NCBI RefSeq assembly: GCF_914767665.1
Contig: NC_059504.1
Coordinates: 14,324,501-14,388,500, forward strand
Direction of reading: 5' to 3'
DNA: 64,000 nucleotides
Source of the DNA: Harmonia axyridis
Lineage: Eukaryota > Arthropoda > Insecta > Coleoptera > Coccinellidae
This document shows positions 20,201 to 31,054 of this stretch, piece by piece (within the stretch, counting starts at the first letter, position 1; each line of letters starts with the position of its first letter). The notes below the pieces were generated by a model. It did not search any database. It was not told the DNA's origin and was given only the letters and a program-made list of their open reading frames with translations. Made by a program: the position numbers and the translations under genes.

Positions 20201-23117
20201 CCATGGCGAACAATTTTGCAGGTGAAAAGTTTGCTTCAACAGAGGCTTGTGAAAATTGGCTGTCTTAATTTTTTGCCAATAAAGACGAGAGGTTCTATGA
20301 GAGAAGTATGAAGGATGACATTACCTTCAAAATGTCAACAAGTCATCGAACAAAACGGGGCATATTTTGTATACTTTTCTACTTTAATCCCTCAGGGATT
20401 CAATTTACTTTCCATCACTAAAGGTTTCAATTAACTTTTTTAAGTGGACCTCCCCTTTAGGGATTATGATAGCTTGAAAGTAACATCCTTATTCCCCAAA
20501 GTGTTGTCAGAGATCTTTCAAAATAGAAAAAAGTATGGAATGTGGCTAAGATGTCTAAAACGCTGGTGTGCTCGTTTACTCTTGAAAAACATTAAGGTTT
20601 AAGGGGAGACTTTTGAAGGAACCAGCCTTCTTGGATTTTGATGGTATTGGTCCCTTGGATTTAAACGTTGTTAGTCCCTTTTTGAGAATTATCTCGAACA
20701 AAATCTAATCACTGAAAACACCAGTATTTTAGACATTTTGAATGTCGCCTAATGTTCACGTATCAAGGTTTCAGTAACAGAACTCACCTAGATAATAGCT
20801 CAAATGTTGCATTCTGTCCGTTAATATAATTGCAACCATTCCCAAATAGAACACTTGTGATGCAATAGTTACATAAGATATTGCAAAGCTGAAGGTCATG
20901 TGTACAATTTCATAGATGTTGTCTTCTTCACTTGTTGTGTCCGAGAAATAATAGCAAATGAACACTACCACACAACCAAAGGGTATTGATGCGTACAAGA
21001 GAAATATAAATCGGCAACTCTTGCAGTCTACAGAGATGCCTCTATTCCTCAAATGGATGTCGATGTCTTCTATCAGTTTCAAAGAGGTCAGGAACATATC
21101 TGCTCTAGTAACTGCTAAAATCCTCAAGATTATGCCAGCGCAGACCACGAAAAAGAACACCGTCTTATAGCATATGTTATCAATAGAAGAAGTTTGTATG
21201 ACGTACGGTGAGTAGAAAAACAGCATGGTGTATCCTGTCAATGCAAATAGGCTAGCAGCTGAAACATACCAGAATGGATGAGTATTAGGTGTACAACTTT
21301 GCTTCCGCCGTTTTGCAATAGATGGCTATAGCGGTAAGTGGTAGTCGAAATGAATAGATCGTGGATGTCATAATGGGTGTTTTTTTTTTCGAGGTATATA
21401 ACTTTAAGTTGCCATTTCTGTTCTAGATGGCGACCGATTTAACAGCTGTCAAGTGATTTATTCTCAATTTGGTTTGGCAATTCATCATGAATAGACTCAC
21501 GCCTGAACAACTCTTGCAAATAGTGCAATTTTATTTCGAAAATAATGGTTCTGTGCGGAATACGTATCGCGCACTACGTCCATTTTACTTTGTTTAGCGA
21601 TCAAGCGCACTTCTGGTTGAATGGCTACGTCAACAAACAAGACTGCCGCATTTGGAGTGAAGCTAATCCTCAAGTGTATGTCAAAACACCGTTACATCCA
21701 AAAACTGACTTCGGTGCGCTTTATGGGCTGGTGGAATCATTGGTCCGTACTTCTTCAAAAACGATGATGGCCAGAACGTTACAGTCAATGGTGATCGGTA
21801 TAGAGCCATGATTACTAACTTTTTCATTCTTGAATTGAACAATCATGATGTCCAGGAGCTGTGGTTCCAACAAGACGGCGTAACATGTCACACAGCTCGT
21901 GCCACAATCGATTTATTGAAAGACACGTTTGGTGACCGCCTAATTTTACGTTTTGGACCTGTGAATTGGCCTCCAAGATCTTGTGATTTAACACTTTCTG
22001 TACGGCTATGTAAAGTCATTGGTCTCTGCGGATAAGCCACAAACCCTTGACCATTTGGAAGACAACATTCGCCGTGTTATTGCCGATATACGGCCACAAA
22101 TGTTGGAAAAAGTCATCGAAAATTGGACGTCCAGATTAGACTACATCCGAGCCAGCTGTGGCAGTCATATGCCAGAAATCATATTTAAAATGTAATGCCA
22201 CAAAATTATCTTGCGGATAAATGAAATTTATGTCAATCGAATGATCCATCATCATTGTTTTATTACAATTTAAAGTTCTATATCTCTAAAAAAAAAACAC
22301 CCTTTATAATAAGCTAAGTTATTTATGAACATAACGTCATCGAAATATTATCGGTCGATTTGTGTCTGCATCATAAAGTTATTCTCGATTAAACGTGTCA
22401 GCTCACGAGCCAAATTCTCGTCATTTGCGGGAAGTTTTAATTGTCTGCTTTAAAATGAAGATATCTGCTGCTGAGGCTCATTGGATGCTCTCAAAGACCT
22501 ATATTGAGACCGCTATTAGTGAAAGAACGTGCCTAGAGTGGTTTCAACGCTTCTAGAACGGTCGTTTTGACGTCGAAGACCAGCATGGCGGTGGATAATG
22601 AAGGTTTTCGAAGATGCAGAATTGGAGGCATTACTTGATCAAAACTCGTGTCAAACGCAACAAGAATTGGAAAGATCAATGGCAGTGCCGCAACAATCCA
22701 TTTTTCCAGAATTCACTTCGTATTGCATTGTATCTTTCTTATGTCAGTGGCGCACGCTTCCCTTTGTTATAAGTTGTGAATATTGTGATATAATTCACAT
22801 GATGGATTTGATTCCGAAATATGAGTACTTTTTATGATTGAAAATTAACGAATTGAAAATTGCAATATTAGTATGATATGAGGGTAGCTGATCAAAATAA
22901 TAGATGATACGAAAAGAAACAAACATAGTTGAGCCAATAATTATCTGATCCACCCACCTCCTGATCTGAGAAAATCACATTTATCCCTAAAATAAACGAT
23001 TTTTCCATCGGATCTTCGAGCTTTAGTGAAAGAAGCAGCACCAAAAATCGTGAAAAATGAGTGGGTTTTTCCCATAATATCGTAAATACTTTGCCATGAC
23101 CCCAGGAAATAATCCAT
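15916..23117 (-). CDS. Gustatory-receptor-like seven-transmembrane protein, six coding exons
   Basis: Transcribed right to left. Exons in order are 22958-23117, 20788-21258, 18563-18846, 18227-18298, 16020-16109 and 15916-15972. Intron phases are 1, 1, 0, 0, 0, all GT-AG, giving 377 residues. Seen: hydrophobic segments around ASLFALTGYTMLFFYS, ICYKTVFFFVVCAGIILRIL, FIFLLYASIPFGCVVVFICY, YVTIASQVFYLGMVAIIL, MVCIMLMVYAYSLVAFSVV and a C-terminal segment. Two cytosolic loops sit before the short C-terminal exons. Family knowledge: insect gustatory receptors are about 350-450 aa, are topologically inverted ligand-gated channels, and end in short phase-0 exons with a TYhhhhhQF motif. Here the matching site reads TIIMFLVQI (366-374), so the Tyr and final Phe are replaced. 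Ligand unknown. The introns are loaded with transposons. The gene looks intact: no stop or frameshift in any exon. Confidence 0.85.
16020..16109 (-). CDS. Gustatory-receptor-like gene, coding exon 5
   Basis: A 90-base exon between CTTTCAG and GTTTGT, phase 0 on both sides. Encodes CRTLLLQIEHVDIDLLVFGI and then MRLDPQSYLE. The position of VFGIMRLD matches the conserved GFFxLD region before the last membrane segment. Confidence 0.78.
16450..16830 (+). repeat. GCAGAAGGCA-type repeat, diverged copy in receptor intron 4
   Basis: Shares GTGCAGAAGGCATCTTCCACGAGTTCAAAATTC-type sequence with the copies at 4495 and 52990, then diverges. The right half retains the GATTCTTGTATTGCAAAATG-like tail of the family. 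Confidence 0.45.
17046..18008 (-). mobile_element. hAT-derived element, copy 3, with perfect target duplication
   Basis: Starts CAGGGATTCAGG and ends GATGAATCCCTA. It is flanked on both sides by ATGATTCA (17038-17045 and 18009-18016), the 8-bp duplication expected of hAT. The - strand core at 17510-17640 reads MPASSAPVKRQFSRAALTVT then LGDKSIICLMCLRSWM, the transposase dimerisation domain. It carries a further LINE-tail or (AAAT)n insertion near 17165-17250. Sits in receptor intron 4. Confidence 0.85.
17165..17250 (+). repeat. (AAAT)n tail, probably a LINE 3' end
   Basis: TTACAATGTAAAATGGTTGT precedes an (AAAT)n run. It interrupts the left subterminal region of the hAT copy, as seen by comparison with copies 1 and 2. 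Confidence 0.5.
18227..18298 (-). CDS. Gustatory-receptor-like gene, coding exon 4
   Basis: A 72-base, 24-codon exon (ADEFKSHVVQLCLARNAERN and four more residues). TTTTAG precedes it and GTAAGT follows; phase 0 on both sides. Confidence 0.8.
18563..18846 (-). CDS. Gustatory-receptor-like gene, coding exon 3
   Basis: Acceptor CCTACAG, donor GTGAGT (phase 0). Encodes DKLNTLENTKIIEQEV, then the LHLKVCQSWNFS loop and two hydrophobic segments. The loop between hydrophobic segments followed by the long membrane segment is typical of receptor TM4-TM6. Confidence 0.88.
18888..19500. mobile_element. Foldback element in receptor intron 2
   Basis: 18893-19010 is a hairpin: TATGCAACAAGTGCAAAAAG pairs with TTTTTGCACGAGTTGCATA, with GCACTCGACGTG and CACGTCGAGTGC inside. 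A second inverted pair, ACATTTTTTCTACGTTCATG at 19010-19040 and its inverse at 19463-19500, brackets about 420 bp. Noncoding. Confidence 0.6.
19503..20395 (+). pseudogene. Mariner transposase relic (cecropia/mellifera-like)
   Basis: Broken frames read FRRFRSGNFDVKDAARTGRP, then RISICKTLLNRNKIDPFLKR, then TGDEKWITYDNVKQKRSWSK (first catalytic Asp in TGDEKW). Later text corresponds to HPPYSPDLSPTDYHLFL. Frameshifts separate the blocks and the 5' end is missing. Inserted in receptor intron 2, on the opposite strand to the receptor. Confidence 0.8.
20548..20750. mobile_element. Small inverted-repeat MITE
   Basis: AAGATGTCTAAAACGCTGGT at the left pairs with ACACCAGTATTTTAGACATT at the right. About 200 bp. 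A second copy is split between 3268-3320 and 5100-5200. It lies in receptor intron 2, about 40 bp from exon 2. Confidence 0.55.
20788..21258 (-). CDS. Gustatory-receptor-like gene, coding exon 2
   Basis: Acceptor TTTCAG, donor GTGAGT (phase 1). Encodes about 157 residues carrying the first four hydrophobic segments. Ends in HLSYYL, whose next codon is completed across the intron as Asp. Confidence 0.88.
21373..22304 (+). mobile_element. Internally deleted DD41-type mariner, copy A, in receptor intron 1
   Basis: Inverted ends TGGGTGTTTTTTTTTT and AAAAAAAAAACACCC lie between TA dinucleotides (21371-21372 and 22305-22306). Reads MNRLTPEQLLQIVQFYFENN, then jumps at about 21580 straight to FSDQAHFWLNGYVNKQ; the helix-turn-helix region is missing. 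WFQQDGVTCHTARATIDLL carries the second catalytic Asp. Frameshifts follow. Copy B at 25209-26138 has the same deletion. Confidence 0.85.
22345..22720 (+). pseudogene. Mariner 5' fragment (mauritiana-like)
   Basis: Begins in UTR-like sequence, then reads TCLEWFQRF, a stop, NGRFDVEDQHGGG, then a frame with KVFEDAELEALLDQNSCQTQ and QELERSMAVPQQSI. This is the N-terminal DNA-binding region of a mauritiana-type mariner. Truncated before the catalytic domain. Lies in receptor intron 1. Confidence 0.7.
22958..23117 (-). CDS. Gustatory-receptor-like gene, coding exon 1
   Basis: The ATG lies at 23117-23115. Encodes MDYFLGSWQSIYDIMG and on to FLRSG, 53 residues plus one base. The donor is GTGGGT. The split codon joins exon 2 as Ala, keeping the frame. 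The HSFFTIFGAASF segment resembles the N-terminal start of insect gustatory receptors. Confidence 0.78.
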
Positions 23118-23299
23118 GGCTACACTTTGCCGTGCAATAAGAAATATAGAGTAATAATAAAAAAATCAACCTCCACCATTATTATTTGAAAAATTCAGTT
23201 ATCGCAGTTGATTCTTATCTGTTTAATAATCGTAATGGTTGTTGATTTTTAATCTTGTTCGTTGTCTGATATGGTATCATTGATAGCACAATACACTCA

Positions 23300-23990
23300 C
23301 TGACATATAGTCTGAGAGCCAGTGGACAGCAGACCATACATATTTTAGGACAGCCTAAAATTTCCTTAGTGAGTCTTTTTTACCTACCAATTATGATGTG
23401 GGGGCTAGTACTAACTAAGCGCGATTGCGGTGGCCTCAGCTACACTCAGAAGCAACAGGTGTGATAATCAAATTTTATGAGTGAAAAAGTTTCCTAGAAT
23501 ACTTTTGAAACAAATTTTCTTTTTTATTTTGAAAATTTCTGTCACCACTTCAGAACTTTCAGAATCATCTGCTGTTTCTTTTTTGAATAGCTATAAGAGT
23601 GTTTTTTGACATATCCCAACGGCAGTTTTTCAAATATACTTTTTTTTGTATGTTTTAATTATTTTATGGATTTAAACATTTTTTTCGCAATTGATCTTAT
23701 CTAATATAAATTTTTTGTGAGTTTATATTATTAGGTACACTTGGACGAAGTTACAATGTCTTAGGTTTCTCTTCCAAATATTGAACTTCGTTTGTATATT
23801 ACTCTCCTGAATAAATTGAATTAAATTGAAAAATAATTTTCAGCTCATAATATTATCACATTTGTCGCTCTTAAGTAAAGCTGAGGCCCCTTTAACTGCG
23901 CTCAGCTAACCCCCATAACAGACTCACTGAGGAAATTTTAGGCTTTCCCAAAATATATGTCCACTGGCTTTTAGACTAATAAGGATATCA
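23300..23990. mobile_element. Inverted-repeat element of about 690 bp
   Basis: The left arm (GCCAGTGGACAG, then GCCTAAAATTTCC and AGTGAGTC) is matched in inverse orientation by the right arm (GACTCACTGAGGAAATTTTA and GTCCACTGGC). Arms are about 110-120 bp. The middle has no coding frame. Upstream of the receptor start. Confidence 0.55.
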
Positions 23991-24117
23991 GGTCTAAAAG
24001 TAATAATCACTACCTTCTAATAATGAAACGAGATATTTTAAGCAATTTTTCACGGAACGGAGCGCTATATAAAAATTTATATATGAATTATAAAAGAAAT
24101 GTTCTCAAATGATTAGG

Positions 24118-24118
<1 letters not shown>

Positions 24119-24185
<67 letters not shown>
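24119..24185. repeat. (AT)n microsatellite
   Basis: About 66 uninterrupted bases of alternating T and A. The IYIYIY reading frames across it are artefacts. Confidence 0.97.
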
Positions 24186-24187
<2 letters not shown>

Positions 24188-24895
24188 GTTCGGCCGTCTG
24201 TACACACGATAATTCTCTTACGGAAAATCGTAGTAACTTTCCATTGTAGGAAATTTGTTGGAAAAAAAAATCGGAAATAACATACATTGATATAACAGCG
24301 TGATTGATTCATAGAACGAGCGCTCAATATAAATGGATGTGGTGAAGAAATAATACTAAATTGGTGGATGCGCTTTAGACGAAGAATAAAATGTTTCCTC
24401 CACCAATTTCACTAAACCATGTTCCATTGGTGATGTTGATACGTGAAAGTCTTCCAAAATCAATATGTATCAAATATATTCGATTCTTTTATGTGAATTT
24501 AAGAGAACTTCAAATTTCTATTTGACTCATCACTTATTTAGTATGCAATTGAATTCATATTGATGTGTATGTGTATGTCTGTGGCGTCATCTAGGCTCGG
24601 CCGCATTATGTATGGAATCATTTTATTGAATAAGATTCCTGCAAATTTTCATTCATCAAATTTTACAACCTTTCAGGTATACCGTTAGAGATAGTAACGA
24701 ATATATAATAAATAGTTTTCTATAAGATTTTTCATTTTGAAATAAAAAAAGAGCATATTTTATGAGAAATCAATGGATGTCTATTTCATTGTAAAGAGCC
24801 ATAAATGATAGAAGACGATATCAACCAAATGGCTACGGTTGCAGCACCATATCATTTTCATGAAATTTTTTCATCAACCTAAGTTCTTGTATTGA

Positions 24896-25190
24896 CTAAA
24901 CTTCAGAAGCTTTAAGACCTAAGTTTTTATACGATATAAGGTGTAATGTTGTTTGTGGAAAGCTTAATTCCCAAGATCGACGAGGAATCAACAAACCTGG
25001 GTTTTCGTCAACACTACGGGCTACAATAGCAATATTCTTAGTTGTTCTTGAGCTACACACACGGTTTCGATTCTTCACACCTCTTACTTGTCCCAACAGC
25101 TCAATTTTTTCCACCAGTTTCACTATTGCCGACTGAGAAGTTGCTTCACAAAAGTGCTTTAGTCTTTTGAACTGTGTCTCCAAAATTTCA
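24896..25190 (-). pseudogene. Mariner-like transposase DNA-binding fragment
   Basis: The - strand reads SQSAIVKLVEKIELLGQVRG, NIAIVARSVDENPGLLIPRR and SWELSFPQTTLHL. That is the paired helix-turn-helix arrangement seen N-terminal to the catalytic region in mariner-like transposases. No catalytic part follows. It is not continuous with the deleted mariner beginning at 25209. Confidence 0.6.
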
Positions 25191-25208
25191 CAATTTCAGT
25201 GTGTTATA

Positions 25209-26138
25209 AAGGGTGTTTTTTTTAGAGATATAGAACTTTAAATTGCAATAAAACAACGATGGATTATTCGATTGACATGAATTTCATTTATCCGCAAGAT
25301 AATCTTGTGGCATTACATTTTAAATATGATTTCTGGCATATGACCGCCACGGCTGGCTCGGATGTAGTCCAATCTGGACGTCGAATTTTCGATGACTTTT
25401 TCCAACATTTGTGGCCGTACATCGGCAATAACACGGCGAATGCTGTCTTCCAAATGGTCAAGGGTTTGTGGCTTATTCGCATAAACCAATGACTTTACAT
25501 AGCCCCACAGAAAGTATTCTAGCGGTGTTAAATCACAAGATCTTGGAGGCCAATTCACAGGTCCAAAACGTGAAATTAGGCAGTCACCAAACGTGCCTTT
25601 CAATAAATCGATTGTGGCACGAGCTGTGTGACATGTTGCGCCGTCTTGTTGGAACCACAGCTCCTGGACATCATGGTTGTTCAATTCAGGAATGAAAAAG
25701 TTAGTAATCATGGCTCTATACCGATCACCATTGACTGTAACGTTCTGGCCATCATCGTTTTTGAAGGAGTACGGTCCAATGATTCCACCAGCCCATAAAG
25801 CGCACCAAACAGTCAGTTTTTCTGGATGTAACGGTGTTTCGACATACACTTGAGGATTAACTTCACTCCAAATGCGGCAGTTTTGTTTGTTGACGTAGCC
25901 ATTCAACCAGAAGTGCGCTTCATCGCTAATGGACGTAGTGCGCGATACGTATTCCGCACGGAACCATTATTTTCGAAATAAAATTGCACTATTTGCAATC
26001 GCGTTGTTCAGGCGTAAGTCTATTCATAATGAATTGCCAAACCAAACTGAGAATAAATCACTTGACAGCTGTTAAATCGGTCGCCATCTTGAATAGTAAT
26101 GCCATCTAAAAGTTATATACCTCGAAAAAAACACCCTT
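25209..26138 (-). mobile_element. Internally deleted DD41-type mariner, copy B
   Basis: About 930 bp with ends AAGGGTGTTTTTTTTA and AAAAAAACACCCTT. The - strand frame 25906-25313 is open for 197 codons (NGYVNKQNCRIWSEVNPQVY, WFQQDGATCHTARATIDLL, PRSCDLTPLEYFLWGY). 41 residues separate the second Asp from the acidic residue in PLEYF, here Glu. Upstream, RALRP-like sequence joins directly to the SDEAHF block, so the whole DNA-binding domain is deleted. The 5' flank is TA; the 3' flank is an ambiguous T-run. Confidence 0.85.
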
Positions 26139-27659
26139 TTTTTTAGTAATGGCGTAGTTTTTATTTGTCAGATGTCAAAGTATAACATCTTCAAAAGTGA
26201 CAGCTGCCCAGATAGCGGACTATTCAAAATGAAACATCTTGGAAATCGTTGCTGTATTAAAAAAAAAACCAATAGGACTCACCATAACTTAATAATATCA
26301 AAAATTCCGAGTGACTTATATTGAAAAAACACCTGAAGATCTCGAAAGTGAGGGTTGGTAGGAAGAATCTCCTATTTTTCATGTAAAAATATTTTCATTA
26401 CGAAGAATACCTCATATAATATTAGACACCTAACTCTTTTCTAACTAGAGATGTTGCTGGTCCCTGTATGTAAAATGATCTCTCGAAACCCAAATTTCAG
26501 CAGGAACGTATCAACATTCTGTGCTCTCCAATAGGCGCATGAATGAAGTAGCGCTCAGAGGCGGCTCATGAATTCAACTAGATGGAAAGAAATAGATAAG
26601 AGTGTTAAATTTGCGGTGGGTGTTTGTTAAGCTTGTTCACTAACACTTTATTAAGGCTAGGGGTAATCTGGGTAGCTTAAAGTTGACAATAATTCCTGCT
26701 GTGTATTTAAAGTTGTCTAATCGTTCGATTAACACCTTCCAGTGTCAACTTGGCCTACCTACCACATCCGGGAGTACTACTAGTACGGTACGTTGTCTTT
26801 GGTACTCTGGTAGTACCTACTTAAGACATTCACTTTAGACCGCACGCATGCGTTAAAGAACGCAAGAATTTTACTCAACTTCTTTGGAAACAGTCAGTGC
26901 GAAGAACTCATACCATCTAAATAGCGAAAGTATAATATATGGTGTCTCCCCAACTTTGACGTTTCCCACGAAAACGAAATGTGTCGCTAATTTTTTTTTT
27001 TTTTTGAGTGTGGTGGAGTGCAAGTTTGTGCGGCATCCAAGATTATTTTCAGACGGATGAGATAGCCAGAGAAGGTGAGATTTTGATGTTTGATTACCCA
27101 ATTGCACGATTATGTTATATGTATGTCAATTAGAAATTGCTTTGGAGAACTTGAATGAGCATTCTTATTGCTTTCGATGTAAAGAATTGACACTTCCGTA
27201 CTAATTTTAACTTTGTTTGTGTATCTTCTAGTCTGGATCTTTTAGTCTAGTCTAGTCTACTAACACACTTTCTTACGAATTAAGCTCATTAGAGTGTAAA
27301 TGATTTAATATGTATTTAATTGGTTGTAAAATTAAGTCGAAATTTATTCTTTCTTTAATTTTTTCGTTAATAGCTCCTGACATACTTTTACCTTCGCGTG
27401 TTTGGACGTTCACATTTGAAGATTATGTGTTTATTCCTCAAATAATCGAAATTGTAATTTTTTCAAGAAGCTCTCATTGATTGATTGTAGAAAACGTATT
27501 AGTAGTTGTGTTTGCACGATTTTCATCTATACTCACGCGGATTTTTGAAGACATCTTTGGACATGGAACCATTTTATCTGAAATGTGTTTTACAATTGAT
27601 AAAAAAAAATAATTTTATGTCCATACCAATAGAAAATTAATTAGTTAGTTTGGTGTTTC
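26139..27659. other. No recognised gene
   Basis: AT-rich. 26520-26830 is slightly richer in GC with tandem-looking GGTAGTAC/GTAC bits. A poly-T run at 26991-27006 could be a retroposon tail on the - strand. Nothing I can name. Confidence 0.35.
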
Positions 27660-30220
27660 TTTTCGAATGAATCACGTTGAAGTTAATACATCCAGAATTG
27701 AAAACTTGCAAAGTAGTTTGGTGCAATAGACCCTAGCATCGCTAACGCATATTTTTGGCAACAGCATTATTTTTCTATTTGTAAATTCGACAAAATGCAA
27801 AGTAGTTTGTTGTCTATTGCACCAAACTACTCTGCAATTTTTCACTTTTCAAATGAATCATGTTGCAGTAAAAATATCCAGAATAGAAAACTTGCGGAGT
27901 AGTTTGATGCAATAGACCATAGCATCGCTAACGCATATTTTTGGCAACAGCATTATTTTTCTCTTTGTAAATTCGACAAAATGCAAAGTAGTTTGCTGTC
28001 TACTGCACCAAACTACTCTGCAACTTTACACTTTTCAAATGAATCATGTTGCAGTAAAAATAACCAGAATAGAAAACTTGCAAAGTAGTTTGGTGCAATC
28101 GACCCTAGCATCGCTATCGCATATTTTTAGCAACAGCATTATTTTTCTCTTTGTAAATTCGACAAAATGCAAAGTAGTTTGCTGTCTACTGCACCAAACT
28201 ACTCTGCAACTTTTCACTTTTCAAATGAATCATGATGTAGTAAAAATATCCAAAATAGAAAACTTGCAAAGTAGTTTGGTGCAATCGACCCTAGCATCGC
28301 TATCGCATATTTTTAGCAACAGCAATATTTTTATCTTTGTAAATTCGACAAAATGCAAAGTAGTTTGCTGACTATTGCACCAAACTACTCTGCAACTTTT
28401 CAAATGAATCATGATGTAGTTAAAATATCCAAAATAGAAAACTTGCAAAGTAGTTTGGTGCAATCGACCCTAGCATCGCTATCGCATATTTTTAGCAACA
28501 GCATTATTTTTCTCTTTGTAAATTCGACAAAATGCAAAGTAGTTTGCTGACTATTGCACCAAACTACTCTGCAACTTTTCAAATGAATCATGATGTAGTA
28601 AAAATATCCAAAATAGAAAACTTGCGGAGTAGTTTGGTGCAATTGACCCTAGCATTGTTAACGCATATTTTTGTGCAACAGCATTATTTTCACTTTGTAA
28701 ATTTGACAAAATGCAAAGTAGATTGATGTCTATTGCACCAAACTACTCTGTAACTTTTCAAATGAATCAAATTGCAGTGAATACATCCTAATTGAAAACT
28801 TGCAAAGTAGTTTGGTACGATAGATCCCTAGCATTGCTTGCATATTTTTGTGCAAAAGGAATATTTTATACTTTGCAAATTCGACAAAATGCAAAGTAGT
28901 TTGGTATCTTTCGCACCATACTACTCTGCAACTTTTCACTTTTCAAATGAATCACGTTGCAGTATTTTCAAGAGAGTTTGGTGCAATAGACCCTAGCAAC
29001 GGTAACGCATATTTTTTGCAAAAGCTTTATTTTTCACTTTGCAAAATCGACACTTGTCGACCAAACTACTTTGTACTTACAAAGTAGTTTGGTTTATATT
29101 TCACCAAATTACTCTGCAACTTTCCCCTTCTCAAATGAATCACGTTGCAGTAAATACATCCAGAATTGAGAGCTGGCAAAGTAGTTTGGTGCAATAGACC
29201 CCTAGCATTGCTAACGCATATCATTGTGCAACAGCATTCTTTTTCACTTTGCAAATTCAACCAAATGCATGTAGTTATGTGTCTATAGTACCAAACTATA
29301 CTCTGCAACTTCTCAAATGAATCACGTTACAGTAAATACATCCAGAATTGAAAACTTGCATAGTAGTTTGGTGCAATAGACCCTAGTATTGCTAACGCAA
29401 ATTTTTCTGCAAAAGCTTTATTTTTCACTTTGCAAATTCGATAAGATGCGAAGTAGTTATGTGTCTATTGCACCAAACTACTCTGCAAATTTTCAAATGA
29501 ACTACGTTGCAGTGAATACATCCAAAATTGAAAACTTGCAAAGAAGTTTGCTAGCATTGCTATCGCATATTTTTGTGCAAAAGCATTGTTTTTCCCTTTT
29601 GGAATTCGACAAAATGCAAGGTATCATTGGGTCTATTGCACCAAACTACTATGCAACTTTTCACTTTTCAAATGAATCACGTTGCAGTAAATACATCCAG
29701 AATTGCAAACTCGCAATGCAAAATAGTTTGATGCAATGGTATTGCTAAGGTCTATTTTGTTCAAAACCATTCATTTGAATGAAAAGTAAATTGCATTCTG
29801 TCGAATGCAAAGAAGTTTGATGTCTATTGCCCCTACTCTTTACTTTTCATTTTTCAAATGAACGTTGCAATGAAGTGGCAGTAAATACTTGCAAAGTAGT
29901 TTGGTACAATAGATCCTAGCATTGCTAAAGCATATTTTTGTGCAAAATTCTTACTTTTCACTCTTCAAATTTGATAAAATGCAAAGTAGTTTGGTGCCTA
30001 TAGTACCAAACTACTCCGTTACATTTCATTTGTCAAATGATTATGTACGGTGCACGAAAAACATCCACAATTAATAAGTGCTATGTGAAAAGTCAAGGAA
30101 ATCTTCCAAAATAGTTTGATACAGCAGACCTTAGCATTACTCAACGCATATATTTTTATGCAACAGCATTATTTTAACTCTGCAAATTTGACGCAATGGA
30201 AATTAAAAAGTTGCTAAGTA
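27660..30220. repeat. Satellite array, about 14 monomers of about 183 bp
   Basis: The anchor AAATGAATCA recurs at 27664, 27851, 28037, 28222, 28402, 28581, 28760, 28944, 29132, 29315, 29495, 29670, 29856 and 30035 (spacing 175-188). Units between 27850 and 28580 are nearly identical, while the flanks are diverged. Each unit holds GCAAAGTAGTTTGGTGCAA and, about 100 bp on, its inverse TTGCACCAAACTACTCTGC. Short open frames within are repeat artefacts. Confidence 0.95.
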
Positions 30221-31054
30221 TTACTATATGTATAGTTCATTTCCTGCATAGTTTTTCGAAAATAAAAATTCGCAAACAGCTTTCCACTGGCGTCCAACCA
30301 ACGCAATAAAATAACATAAAGAACAGTATGATCTGTCGGCAAGACATGACCATGAAACAACAATTTTAAATTTGAGGAGAAAACATTCCTATCTAGGATG
30401 ATTCATCATCTGAAGATCGAAAAAAATGATTCATTTATCTGAAATTTGTGGTGGTTTCATGGGAACAAGAAATGAATTGATTCTTATTGCCATTTCGTAA
30501 GGTTGAGAATTTTAAATGGCAATTCATTTGGTATATACCCAGACTAGACTCGGATAAGGAGACCTTCGATTTCTATTAAGCAACATCTTGCTTTTCCAGA
30601 TGACACCTGCCTGATGCCTGAATTATGCAATAACTTGAGTCAGTTTTATTCTTGCCAACCTTTTTAGTAGTAGGAACTTCAAATAATAGCATTATGTTAG
30701 TTTATATGCAGGGTGTTCCTAAATAATCCTTGTGCAATTAAAAAAATTGTTGATACTTTGCGAATTTTCGGTATTTACTACTATTTTCGAGAAATGAATT
30801 ATTTTGACTTTTTTAGTGACTCAGGGAGAATCGTTTAACATATTTTTTCTCGAAAACAGAAGTAGATACGAAAAAATTGCAAGAGAAAAAAAAAGTAATG
30901 AAAGTAGCAGAACTTCGTTTCCATATCTTGTTTGTTTTTCCAGATTAGGAAAATTCTGTTGAATGATTTAAATTCATACATTGTTTCCTATGAATTTCTT
31001 TTTCCCATTTTCTTATAAGGTTTGAATTCATATTTATTTTCGTAATTCAAAATC
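30221..31054. other. No recognised gene
   Basis: Diverges from the satellite. GCAGGGTGTTCCTAAATAAT at about 30710 resembles the left edge of the ACAGGGTGTT-type inverted-repeat elements, but I cannot find its partner. Confidence 0.35.

Noticed and set aside
24105..24327. Two frames rich in IYIYIY
   Set aside because: Translation of the (AT)n tract.
28039..29748. Many open frames of 60-119 codons across 28.0-29.7 kb
   Set aside because: They recur every satellite monomer on both strands with no codon bias; they are products of the tandem repeat.
27660..30220. CRISPR-like array
   Set aside because: Units are about 183 bp with no short repeat/unique spacer pattern, in a eukaryotic genome; it is a satellite.
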